Assembly (NCBI GenBank): GCA_963971575.1
Contig: OZ020611.1
Span: 182,108,535-182,172,534, forward strand
Source: Liopterus haemorrhoidalis
Lineage: Eukaryota > Arthropoda > Insecta > Coleoptera > Dytiscidae
Length of the DNA: 64,000 bases
Direction: 5' to 3'
Below, piece by piece: positions 35,252 to 48,200 of this stretch (position 1 is the first letter of the stretch; each line of letters opens with the position of its first letter). The position numbers were made by a program, and so were the translations under genes. Below the pieces are notes generated by a model that was given only the letters and a program-made list of their open reading frames with translations, was not told the origin of the DNA and did no database searches.

Positions 35252-35652
35252 CAGGCTATTCTAAACCTTTAGGCAGAACTAAATGGGAATTTCTTCCAGG
35301 TTGTCACAAGAAGACACCTTGCTTGGGTTATTTCATATTTCACGTTAGTAAGTGAAAATTTAAAATTCCAACAGTAAAACTATGGAAACAAATGACATTT
35401 ACTACAAATTTTAATATATTTTTACATATTTTGAAGACAAAAAATAATTAAATGGAAATTTTTTATCAGGAATGACACAAAATTAAAATGCAATGAATAG
35501 GACATTTTATAATGGCAATCAATTTAATCTAGAATTTGCAATGTGAGTATGATTTACAAAGCTTAAACAAAATTACCAAACGTCCGAATTAATAGATAAA
35601 AATTACTAGATTTCAAAATCTAGTTCCGCATAAAGGTTTGGAATAGCCTATA
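35252..35652. mobile_element. Family C MITE, copy 2 (about 400 bp)
   Basis: The ends AGGCTATTCTAAACCTTTAG and TAAAGGTTTGGAATAGCCT are inverted and TA flanks both. Subterminal GGCAGAACTAAAT and ATCTAGTTCCGC are the family C hallmark. A small internal repeat of AAATTTTAATAT words is present, no protein. Confidence 0.8.
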
Positions 35653-36159
35653 GTTTGGCCGTGGTCGGGATCACGCACATAAGCCGAGCATATCGAAAAG
35701 CTCTCAACCAGATCCGCTCTGTGTCTGCGAGACGCGAACACAGAATTCGTTGCACTTGTTGGGACGTGTTCTCAGTACTTTTGATGCTCGCGAGTATGGA
35801 CATTTGAAACAAAATTTATATAATCTAGAGCGCAATGTTAGTCAATAAATTTATATAATTATTTTTCGAAATGTTTCGCCAGCAGTTTAGCTTCTTCATG
35901 TTTTTTTGTGTGTTGTATGTACATAAGAAGTTTTAACAAAAATTTAGTAAAACTACAACGTAAAGTTTATCGTAACCTATCTTAACCCAGTTTATACATT
36001 TTGTATGAGGAACATAAAACAAAAAAATATTAATTATATTATATATATTAAAACTTATAGGTATTAAATATAACAAAATGTATAGTTTTCTAAAATCCAT
36101 AAAATTTAATATATTTCGAAAGCATAAATCATGTGATCATAAATGCATTACTCTGATTA

Positions 36160-36640
36160 TTTTTTAGGTTGTTAGTCTAACACCTCTAGGTATTCACCTA
36201 CAGGATTTTTTGGAAATGTTTCAATTATTGCGTTAAAATGAAAAGTTTTTTTTAAAATAATTTTCCATTCAAGATATGTCATTTGATGCCACACAATAAT
36301 TTTTTACAGCGACGCAAAAACTTTATTTTAGATTTTTAGATCTATCTCTGAAAGTTATATGGTGGGGACAAAAAAATGTTGGTATACTTTGGCAAAATCG
36401 CGCAAAAATAAAGTTTTTTTTAAATAAGTTTTTCGTCCGCTAATCTACGCACCATGAACTTTCATTTGATACCCTACTCAAAATGTAAATAAACGTAAAT
36501 ACTAGATTGTTATTCGAAAAATATATGCATGTATATATTTTCCCAGCAATGTGTTTTTTCAAAGAAAGTATTTTTCCTGTATTCAAGTCAAAGAACTATA
36601 TATATGCATGACTAATTTTAACTCTCTAGAGACAGACAGA
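36160..36640 (-). repeat. Family A repeat, copy 4 (one arm, reverse)
   Basis: CATTTGATACCCTACTCAAAAT, TTTTAGATCTATCTCTGAAAG and ACTCTCTAGAGACAGACAGAC are reverse forms of the arm in copies 2 and 3. It is more diverged than the others. Confidence 0.6.
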
Positions 36641-38400
36641 CAAATAAGTTGACAAATGGTCCTTATCATCTGGGCCGTACCGTGGTATGGAGCAATGGAA
36701 CAGTCGCTCCACGCGCTTCATGTATTTGAAAACGCTGGTTAGACATTAATATGGGCATAATACGGCACATAGTACGGCACTGCTTATCATCGTAACGCAA
36801 ATCACTAAAACCAAGGAAACTCAGATACTTAACTCGACAAAAGATATTAAACTTTATAATATCAACAAATTTCCACAACGTGCTCAACTACATAATTAAA
36901 GTATACTCTTTATACTGTCACTGCATCATTTCAAAAACATGATTACAAATCATTTATAAATATAACATTGCGTGAAATCTAACCTTACTTAACCCTAGTA
37001 ACTTCCAGGAAAGGTTATTCTAACCAACAAAAAGAGTATGATAATATCAGACAAATATTAAACAAAATTAAACATGCTGATTCATTAAAATTTAAATAAT
37101 CTATAAACTAAACAGTATTCAAAATTCATCACAGTTCTGAAACTTCACGAACAAAATTTAATATTAATATTTTAATCGAAATATGAACATCTGAACTATA
37201 CGTAAATATAACAAGACTTGAACTTTGAATATGAACTACATTAAAAGAAGTGTTTAAGTTTTTCAAATATATTAGCAAATCTCTACAGTGTTCGATTTAT
37301 AATAGACCAACACAGCTATTTTATACGTAACATCACTCTTGAAAAACTTTTAATCAAAGTTATGTAAAAATGAAGTACGTATATTTACTTGAAGCTTTCT
37401 GCAGCGTAGTCAAATTATAATATATTAATCATACAAAACTGATATAATTGTAAAATTTAATTTACCTAAATGAAAAATTTTAAGACAATAAGTAAACATG
37501 ACTTCATATTCTAGAGTCCCGAAGCAACAAAATGTTTGTTCATTGCAAATAAGTTTCGGCTTTCTAAAAAGTTGTTCACTTCACAAATCTCATCTTTGTA
37601 TAAGTACTTTTTTAAATTCCTACATGCAATCAATTCAAAGATAATCATTTTATCAAGTACAAATTGTTCAAAGTATAAGTCATCTTAATAGGTTGCTGAT
37701 TCATATAAAATTAACTTATAAAAAATCTCAGTAAATAGCTGGGATGGGCCTCTCACAAATCAGGGCAATAGAAAACTGAATGACCTTAACTTTCTTCAAC
37801 ATGTGAGCATCTCCATTTTTATAAAACAAAAAAAAAATACAACAATAACAACAATATGCGTACATTGTTTATATTTTGTTTAAGAAACAAAAAAAAATAT
37901 GGATTATTAAAAGTACGAACATAACCATACTTTTCATAAACTATCATGGTACCCTGAACATAAAATGCATATTTTAAAATCAAATATTTAGCTTTATAAA
38001 TGTATTAAAATAACTATAAATAGTTAATTAATTATGCTTTTGATCTATTTTTCACACTTAATGATTCAGTGGTGTTACGAAGTAAATGAAACTTGAACCG
38101 ATGTGAAAGTATTGTCAACGATACAACCTCACTGGATATAAATCTCTAATAAACACTATGGTTTTGCTTCTTTGAAGTGCAATGTTATATATTACCACAT
38201 TTTGATGAAATTTAAAAATGCTAAGTTATATTTATAGCGACTACTCATTCAGTATGTCATCTCAATGGTAGGTACATCAGCTGTTCCCCATAGTAGCATC
38301 TCTAAATGAGACATTAAGTTATTTCAAATAAGATATGTATATTTGTATTGAAAGTTGATATGTGGGTAGTAAAAATTGAAGGATACTAGACTTTATGGTT
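36641..38400. other. No gene assigned
   Basis: Mostly AT-rich and apparently unique sequence upstream of STAM. Minus-strand coding-like pieces occur at about 38263-38328 (ending DVPTIEMTY and a stop) and 37745-37830 (ending CERPIPAIY and a stop), but they cannot be joined reliably to the candidate exon at 38412-38444. Confidence 0.35.
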
Positions 38401-38411
38401 GATATTCTCAC

Positions 38412-38444
38412 CTGTCTAGTGTCGTAAGTATCTTGTGGCTCCAT
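38412..38444 (-). CDS. Possible first coding exon of a divergent gene (unrecognised)
   Basis: On the minus strand an ATG opens eleven codons (MEPQDTYDTRQ) that end exactly at CAG|GTGAGA, a strong donor. The upstream sequence is less AT-rich than the surroundings, as a 5' UTR would be. I could not connect it with certainty to later exons. Short minus-strand coding-like pieces lie near 38263-38328 and 37745-37830. The gene is not identified, and chance remains possible. Confidence 0.3.
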
Positions 38445-39217
38445 ATCCGACCGTCCGTAGGCGATACTTCGTACACACTCGTCCAGAAGTTATTTCTTCT
38501 TTATTGTGTATAAATATAAAAACTCTTACGGATAAATAAATACGATACAGTACATCGCCATGAACAAAATTCTTTAAAAAATGACTTCACAAATTAAGAA
38601 ATGTACAAAAACATCCACACTATGCCGAAGTTAAAAGAACACAAAGTACACGTTACACCATTACAATTCTAACACTTGCACAACTTAAATAAAAAATGGA
38701 TGTTGTATATTTTATAAATACTCTTATTTGATAACATTTTACACTTATTATCACCCATTAATAGCCCACCGTCTTAATACTCCTACACTTGCCTACACGA
38801 ACCTAAAACTAGTGTTACCACATGTATTAGTGGAATGTAAAATTACTCAAGTCACTAAACAGTGTTGCCAACCTATAATTTTTTCTTCTTTCAACCAAAT
38901 TTATTTCAATATTAAATTATTTAACAATTCGCATTACATTACCTGAAGGTAGATTATGTTAAAAATATATTGTGTATTATTTTATTGTTAATTATTTTTT
39001 TTTTTAAATATCAGATGAAACATTTGAAAAGTCACTGAGTTTTCATTTCATAATTTGGCAATACTTCATTAAATTATCGTGATAAATTGATGGAAATGTA
39101 GAAATGTCATCAAGTTTATGTTTTGAGTGTATTAATTCAGTGCCGTGTAAGGTCTTAATTAGAACAAAAGTAGTTTCTTAATAAATAACTGTATATACCT
39201 AATTTTTGTAATGTACA
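38445..39217. promoter_or_regulatory. Presumed STAM 5' region, possibly bidirectional
   Basis: This AT-rich stretch separates the STAM start codon from a possible minus-strand first exon at 38412-38444. I see no clear repeat or long reading frame in it. That fits a promoter plus two 5' UTRs, but the transcription start cannot be placed from sequence alone. Confidence 0.35.
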
Positions 39218-39254
39218 ATGTTTTCCTTTGGAAATCCATTTGATTCAGACATTG
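39218..39254 (+). CDS. Stam: STAM coding exon 1
   Basis: The ATG at 39218 opens twelve codons plus one base ([12 protein letters not shown]) before a GTGAGT donor. The NPFD motif matches the N-terminus of STAM proteins, just ahead of the VHS domain. Confidence 0.93.
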
Positions 39255-42200
39255 GTGAGTCATAGTCTTCTGATTAGTCTAAAAAACTTATTATTTATTT
39301 AAAAATAAGGTCAAATACCTCTAAAGAATGGTACGAAAGGTTATTATGGCATATTTTCTTATTTATTTGTGATTTTTGTGCAGAAAAAGCCACTAGTGAG
39401 AACAATACCTCAGAAGATTGGGGCCTGATTTTGGATATTTGTGACAAAGTGGGACAGACTCCAATAAATGCTAAGAATTGTCTTAAATCCATTGTCAAAA
39501 GATTAAACCATCCAGATCCACACGTAGTTCTTAAAGCAATAATAGTAAGTTTGAAATCACTCCACTTACTAAAGGTTTTCCGACACTTTCTCTCCCAATA
39601 AATTTTAAAATATGTCATTTAACTATGTCAGTTACGCAGCATCATATCTTTTGCACCTGACTTCAAAATTTAATAAATACAGATCGCAGCAAATGATTCA
39701 AAATTACAACTTCAAGCAAACAAATTTATATCTATGTTTGTTTTTAATCCAGAGTGATTCATTTTCCTTTGAAAATATATTTAACAGATAGTATTTTAAT
39801 ATGTTTCACACCTACATCTAAAAGAACTTGATATTTCTGTAATGAATAGTCTTTTATTACCAATTTAGTATTGTCGAACTATTTTATGCTATTAAAAATT
39901 TTAGAAGGGTAGGTTTCAATTCTGTCACAAATTACATGTCTAGAAATTGTTTTTATAAAGCAAAACTTTATAATCAAAACGGTGATTTATTTTTAAATTA
40001 AGAAATATGCCCGGCTTAATTCTTTACGATTGAAAGCGTATTTAACTAATTAGAGCAAAGTAATTCTATATCTAAGTTGATGGGTTTGTCACGTTAATAA
40101 ATACAATAAGTTTATTTCTAAATTTTTATGAAGGAGCAGGTGTCTGAAAACTTATTGATTAAAATATAAGTAATTTAAAAAAATATATTTCACATTTCTT
40201 TTTAGTTATTAGATGCCTGCGTAAACAATTGTGGAAAAAATTTTCACTTAGAAATTGCATCTCGAGACTTTGAATCTGAATTTAAGAAATTAATACACAA
40301 GAGCCATCCAGTAGTCCAGCAGAAGTTAAAGGAATTATTGAAGACTTGGGTGGAAGGAGAATTCAAATCAGATCCTCAGCTGAATCTTATACCGTCTCTT
40401 TTTAATAAGTTGAAACAAGAAGGCATCGACTTTTCCACGCCACCAGACATGGTAATGTATTTTATTGTAAATATTTATTTGCATCGATCTATTGTCTATA
40501 TATATCTTTATCCGTAACTCTGTTAATTGTTATCTTTACATATGGTACATGATCATGATTATTAAGTTTCTCTTATGTCCGGTTGCATAAAAGTCGATAT
40601 AAGCTAAAACTCAACGTAAATCACAAAATTGCCTAGCACCGTAATGTTTAAATGATTTTTTTAATAAGCATTAGCTTACATCTAGTTTTAAGACTTTTAT
40701 GCAATCGGGCATATTGTTTTTTAATTTCTCATATGATTCTTAGTTTTTTGTCGCATAACAGATTTCAAGCCAAAATTGAAAAACATAAGTGTGTCTGTAC
40801 CATAGGTTATAATCCAAACATAGTAAACAAAAGCGTGAGTCATGGTTGCTATGTGTGCACATAATTTAGAGCTAGTTGCATCACTTTGTAATAAATCTAA
40901 CACTGTCCAAAGCGTAACTTAAATTTAAGTGACAATGAAAAAATAAATGCATTGCACCGACTATTTTTGAGGAGCGCTTTATTAAGGAATGGTTTAAGAT
41001 TGTGAAACACGGAATAATTTAAATATGTAACGCTTTTATCAAGAAGTAGAGTAAAATCGTAAAGCATTTAAATTTCTTAAATCAGTGAAACATTGCTAAA
41101 ATTAAAATATTTATGTAAATATAAATAAATATGTTTGATGATATGTTCGATTTTATGCTGAGAAGAGAGTGCACCACCTTGAGATCTATAGTGTTTCTTA
41201 AAAAAGTATTAGCTAACCACCCCATATTCTCCACTTCAAAACATAACAAACTATTATAATCTTTAGAACGTGGAGAGGGAGGAGATTTATAATGTTCTTC
41301 ACAATTGAGTCTATACTTGGACAGATACATTTTTTGATGCGGGGGGCGTTATGGGGGGACCATAATTTTTCACTCTCCTTACAGTTTAAATTGATTACGT
41401 GGGCTAAACCTTAAGAGATATATCGATATAATATTAAAAAAAATTAGATCTTCCGAGAGAATGTCCGCAAGAGCATTTACCTGTCATGCACTGATATTGT
41501 ATATTGCGCAATTTTCTGGTTTTAAACGTGGTTTTTATAAAGTTTGTGGGTGCATATCATCGGAGTTTTATAGTGATGTATCAATTATTTTAGAATAATA
41601 AATTAGTGCATTTCACGTAGAATCATAATGTATTTAACACTATACATCAAAGATTAATAATAACGGAGTTATTACTGTGTTAAGCGTACGCATGCACAGA
41701 AATGTTTAAAGTTGTACATGTATGTCGCTGTTTGGTGGTAGTGCTGGAGATTTCTGTATTTCCCATCGTCTAATAGTTAATTGCAAATTATATTATTGTT
41801 TTATGTATTTAACTTTAACTTTGTGAGCGTTATGTTCTACTTTCTTCGTTTTAAAGTAGTGAAATGCCGTAGCGAAGCACAGGTACACCCACTAGTTATT
41901 AATGTTACTTGAAAGATTTGCTTCATATTTTGCAAGCATGATGTTATGCTTATCTTTATTCATATGGCTCACTAGCTGGCGTACCTGTACCTGTCGTATG
42001 GTTTTTGTTAAATTCGTTTTTATTGAAAAGTAAGATGTTTGTAGTGCATATGTAACGCTTCCCATAGACCCCTCCCAAATATTAATTTTATTAAAAACTA
42101 CATTAAATAGAAAATAATCATTTCTTCATTCTAAATCACTTTTGTTATATATATTTTGTTTGGTAGCGCTCCGCATGGTCCCCCAAATACTCATCTTATT

Positions 42201-45200
42201 AAAAACTACATTGAACAGAGAAAAATCATTTCTTCATACTTAACAACTTTGCTTATATCCATTTTTGCAGTTAAATTAATGAGTGAGATATTTTATTTTT
42301 TTAGCTCCCTAAATAATGTTCTTATTAAAAATTACGTCGAACAAAAGAATCCCTTATTCATTTCAAATTTTTCTTATATGCAATTCTGCTGTTAAGTAAA
42401 TGACAAGTGAGGTATTTAAAGTTCATAGGTAAAACTCTCTTTAACTCCTCAAATAATCTTATTAAAAATTATATTTAACAGAAAAGAAATGATTCTTCAT
42501 TCTAAACAAATTTTCTTTTATACATTTTTGATGTAAACTTAATAATAAGCGATTTCAAGGTTTTAGTTTTAGGGTGTGTCCCCCGTAACTCCCCTAATGC
42601 TCATCAAATTGAAAAGTGCGTAGGTTAAAAAAGATTTGTTTTATTATTATAAATAATTTTCGTCGTATACATTTTTGCTGTCAAGTCATTGACTATTACT
42701 ATTGAGTAAGGGAGATATTTCAAAAATTTATGATTAGGGTGTCACCCTGTAACTCCGCAAATATTAATTTAATTGAAGAAATTTACAGTACAAATAAAAT
42801 TTGTTTTCTTATTATAAACAATTTTTATTATATACATTTTTCTGTTAAGTCAATAGTAAGGAAGATATTTTCATTTTTGTAGTAAACAGTTTTAACCCCA
42901 AAACATCCCGGTAGAATAAAAATTTTGTAATGCCACATAGCCTATGTTCGAATCCTGGTTTTACTCTATCATCGTACCAAATTACGTGAAAATAAGTCCA
43001 GCCGTCGTTGCGTGATTCTCGGACAGACAGACATAAACTGGTTTTCTTACAGATATCTTTTTGTAATGAACTAAAACGTGTTGAATCCAAATATAATGAC
43101 AAATAAAAAATTAAAAAACACACATAGCTTCCAATTTTATTAACATAGTTATTAGGTATTATTTATTAATATATTATTTAAGTAGAGTTACAAAAAAAAA
43201 AAAAAACTACAATATTCGACACACACTAAATTTGATCTTGGATTTTTGAACGCTATCCAATCGTTTCAACCCGAATTTAAATGTAGAAGAACTAATTAGG
43301 CAGTCAAAACACCTTTTAGCAAATTGACTATGATAAAGTTGACTGACATTTTCTTAATGTTGCAAATATGTATGGAAAGTATAGAAATGTTAGCTGAAAG
43401 TAATGATTACAAAATTATACATAGAAATCAGGATTCGCCATTCTGCCTAAATCACCCTTTAAAATCAAAAGGGGCGGATTTTTTTTTTTTTTTTTCGCAG
43501 CCTTGTGTGATCAATAAAAGAATATAAAATTACACAATATTTTGGGTTCATTGACATATTTGCCACTTTTACAACATTTGATAACACCGCTCTTATTTCC
43601 CATTAGAGCAATACTGTATTCTAACGTTTGAATGAACTGTAGGTATTTTTGCGTTAAAGTTTATGCTTAGAATTTAAGGAAATTGATGGAACTGAGCATA
43701 ATTATTGCTTAAATTTAATTTTTAGTTACATTTTATAAATATAAGTTTTTGTTTTGATTAAGATTTAGTTTATATTCAATTTTTTTTTTACATATGTGAC
43801 AATTATTTTGAGACAAAGAGGAGTATATTAATAAAATTGCGCTTTATTTGTAATATGCTATATTTAATGATTCAATTTGTTTTATGTGCAACTGATATTT
43901 AATTAAAAGATATTCTGCAATATCTAGTATTTCCCAGTAATATCTGGTTTTTACTCTATAAATATATTTTGAATTTAATGTTCCAATATATTATTTTAAA
44001 TAAACAGGTTTTATTATTTATTTATTTTGAACAATAGAAACTCTGTATTTAATTCAACATAAATGTTTATGGTGTTTTACTTTTTTTTTATTAAACCTGT
44101 TGTTGAACAAGTATTCTCTTTTGTATTTTGAAAGAAGTAAGATTTTCTTTATATTATTTATTTGTTTTATTTATTATTATTTTACTTGTGATTTTTGAAG
44201 AAATTATCTTCAATATATTTTATCTTCTAATTCAGCCTGTTGTTAACTCATGGCAGTGATGTAACTTCATATTTTGGACCCCCTAGTAGGTCTTTCAACT
44301 TTTTGGAGAATAAGCGACAAAAAAAAGTCATTTAGGGATTCGATGGGCCCCTAAACTGTATGCCTCCAGTTGTTGCTGGCGTAGCGGGCTTATAGATTTA
44401 CCACTAACTCCTAGACATTGGCCCCCCATAATTCTATACAGTTTTTTTTTTTTTTTTCCATTTTGGTCCATCTTTTACTAGATATCCTCTTTACATCATT
44501 CAGCCTCTCTTCTGTGGTCTGTTGACTCTATCTTTTGTGTCCCTCGGCCTCCAGAATACACCTCCCTATAGATCCATCTAGAGTCTTGCCTCGATAAGCC
44601 CTATCCAGCTCCAAACAGGGACTAAGAACGGAAAGAAAACGAACTAACGATATTAACCGAAATTTTTTATAAACACACGAAAATAGGTATGATACTTTCT
44701 TGTTGTTGTATTATTTAAAAATTAATCATTAAACAACTTACCCTGATATGCCAAGTTAAAAATAAATACTTTTCTTATAAATATTCCATCTGTTATGGTC
44801 ATAAACTGCATTTAATGTTATTAAAAATAAACATTAACTGTTATATATATTCGGGGTATTAAATTTTAATAGCTTTTTCGATTTGTAAATTGAGATTTGA
44901 TCTGAGATTGCCCTGAAATCAATCTGTGACGTCACACTCTGTACTAGAGCAATCTGGTAGAGAGTATTGCCTGGTTGTCTGTGTAATTATGCACAACATT
45001 TTCCATCTTTTACTCCTATTATTTCGTCTTTTACGGATATATGTCTCACTTAATCAATAATTTCATCATCCTCCTATTAGCTAAAATATAATAATTCTTC
45101 AGATGCAATTAATTTTTAGTAGCCATAACCCACAACGCGAAGAAATTATGTTGAAAACATAATATTTTGGATTGCTCTAGTTAATCTGTGTCGTAAAACG

Positions 45201-48200
45201 AATAAATTTGAGCGCTCCGAAATCACAAGCGTTACGATCGACCAAATAAATCGAAAATTAATTTGAGAGCGCTCCAACAGCTCTAAACCAAATCGAGAAC
45301 GTCTTTTGCACTGAGAGCACTCCGAGCATACAAATCGAAAACGCTATAAGAATCCATATAATTTTATTTAACATCTTATGTACATTCGTACGATCTCCCG
45401 CAGGTAGAACTTACGTATCATTTATATCATTCATATGTGCGCGTATCATTTGCTATTTTTTACCTTTGAATGTGAATACTTCTGGACTTAACTATTCGGT
45501 CACGAACTCCCACTAACCCTATTAACTATTTTTATTTTTTTACCAATTGATAGGTATTGATTTTAAATAAATTAAATTATTTATTAGTTAATACATAAGA
45601 TAAATATGAGTGAATAATAAATAATATGTATTATGAACGCAGTTTCATATTCTAATTGTTAATAATGAGGGCCATTTATAAGACTACAAGTAAGATAAAC
45701 TAAGTTTCCCCCCCCCCCCCCTTGCTCTTGATAAGGCATTTGACTATCTTGTCAACGAAGCTAAGTATTTTTACTTGTAAAAGGAAAGCACCTAATATTA
45801 TCTAGTAAAAACTATTTTAACTGGTTTCGGTTGAAAATTATTGGCGAGAATTTAAAAACACAAACGATATTTTTCGGTGTTAATGGACACGAACGATATT
45901 TTTTTCGTTCTCAGTCCCTTGTTCCTCTTAAGATTGACAACGCGCTATATAACCCCTCGGACACCATTAATAATGTAGATATCTACGTTTTTAATTCGAT
46001 TCTTAATCTTATCCTAAACATCACATGCTCCATCATTCTTTTGACAACTCAAAGCATTTCAGCTGAACATTTTGTTAGGGCGGTGGTTTCAACATTTTAT
46101 ATAGCGTTTTATTTAGCACGACAATACCATTCTCCGTAGGTTCCCACTCTGTTTACGGCAGGAGAAGCGAGATGTAATTTAGGCTATGTTTTGTAATAAG
46201 TCTTTCCTTAAGTCATAAGACAAAACCCACTTGATTTCATCATTTCCCCGTTACGTGCATTAAACAGGATCGCTTGCACCCTGTGTTTGAACCCTTGAAT
46301 ACGGTGTTTTTGTTATAAAGTTTTTTAGTAAACATGTAGACGCATTACCCGACACTCTTTAATTTCGTTATTAAAATTTTATTATAGTTCATTTTTATTG
46401 TTATTTTCTTATCTTTATTACAATTACATTACATCTCGTAGTTTGTTTTTATCACAGTCGTGTTACATGATTCAGATATATGCAGGTGAATATATTTAGT
46501 GTTTAACAGGAAAACTACAAAAAGGTTTTTTATTATATTTTTAAAAATTAGGAGATATTTAAATCGTAAAAAGGAATTTATAGTATTTTATTTCTGTTTC
46601 TTTTGATTGCGAATAATTATACGTACATTAAGTTTCATCATTGCTGGGATAAACAGTTTTTAATTTTCCAACTACTCTTTTTTATCCCAAACAATCTTTG
46701 CTAGAATTTTCTTGGTTTTTACCCTCTGCACTCACAAATTTGCATCTTTTTCTTTTGCCTTATCTGTTCTGAACGCTGGCTATCATTATGACAATCTACA
46801 CTTTCCTCAATGTCATCAAAATAGTTCTGTGGTAACTCTGAACCATTTCCTCAGTTTAACAAGGCAGGATTTCCTTGAATTCCGCATCCTCTTCTCACTT
46901 CAATATATCCCTGTACAATATTCGGATACGTATTTGTAATTGTTTCTCATCACATATCGAAGATATACTAGTTTACTTTCTTTATGATCTGCATGATCAG
47001 AAGTTGACTACTCATTTTCCAGATGAATTCATTGTTGCTGCCTCAACTCAACCCAAGAGATTCTGAGTTAAATTCTGTAGATCCACGTTTAAGAAATTTT
47101 AACATTCCTTTCGGTAGAGGTAGAGGTCAATAGGCGAATCGAGTATGACAGATCAACGTTCACTAAATGGAGAACTCTCGTTCTCGGTATAATCATTATA
47201 TATAATAATAATAATTTATTATTAAACAGCCTTGCGGCCAAAACAAGAAAAACATTACAGTAACATCACAGTAAAGAAATATACATACATAAAGAAATAA
47301 TATCATTATTATGATGTCGAAATCTTATCGTAGATCTCAAGACATGAATAAAATGTTATTGTTCTTCATCCTCCAGTACGTTACAAAAACCTGTGGTGGG
47401 ATTACGAGTAATAGAATTCTATTCTATAATTGACAAAAAACAATCTTAGCTTGGCAACTGCAAGTAGAATATCTTTATTGGAAATGATAGAATAGAATTC
47501 TATTTATCGTAATTCCACCACTGGACTTTCGCTATTTAATTGTTATACCTTGCTTTGGGTCTTTCAGTGGCTCTTCTTCTGAAAGGTTACTTTACGGTTA
47601 TTCTTTTAACAGAACCTCTATCTCCTATTCTTCAAAGTCGATATACTTTAATGATATTAGGATCTTTTTCTAGCCAATTTAATTCAAATTTATTTTTATC
47701 ATCACTCCATTTATTCCTAATAAATCTTGCAATATTCATCTTTTGAAACATACATTGTAGAAATCTATCTGTGACCCATTCCGAAATTATTAAAATTTCT
47801 TTTCGAAATCATTAAAGATACGCTTCATTAGTCTCCCTGGCCGGATAAGAATCCCTAGTCGATATAGGATGAATGTAATTTTTGTGGAATCGTTGTACCT
47901 CATCCTTTCGAAATGGCCAGTCCATCTATGTATTGATCTTTCGACAGACTTGCTAGCGTGACTTTGGTCACTAATTCTGTATCAGATTTTCATTATCCAG
48001 ATCTCGGAACCGTATAATAACATCAGTTTAATTGCAGTAGAACAGAGCTTAAATTTAGTCTGTCTTGGTATTCTATGGGACGTTAAATGCTTTCGTAACC
48101 CATAGTATGCTCTGTTTGCTAAGGTCACACTTCCCGTTAATTTGTATGTTAAAAATCCATTATTTCTGATAGAAAAGAAAAACTAAGGTAGACAAATTTG

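Noticed and set aside
45831..46139. 102-codon open frame in STAM intron 3
   Set aside because: It has no recognisable domain, starts with a non-ATG codon and lies in ordinary AT-rich intron sequence.
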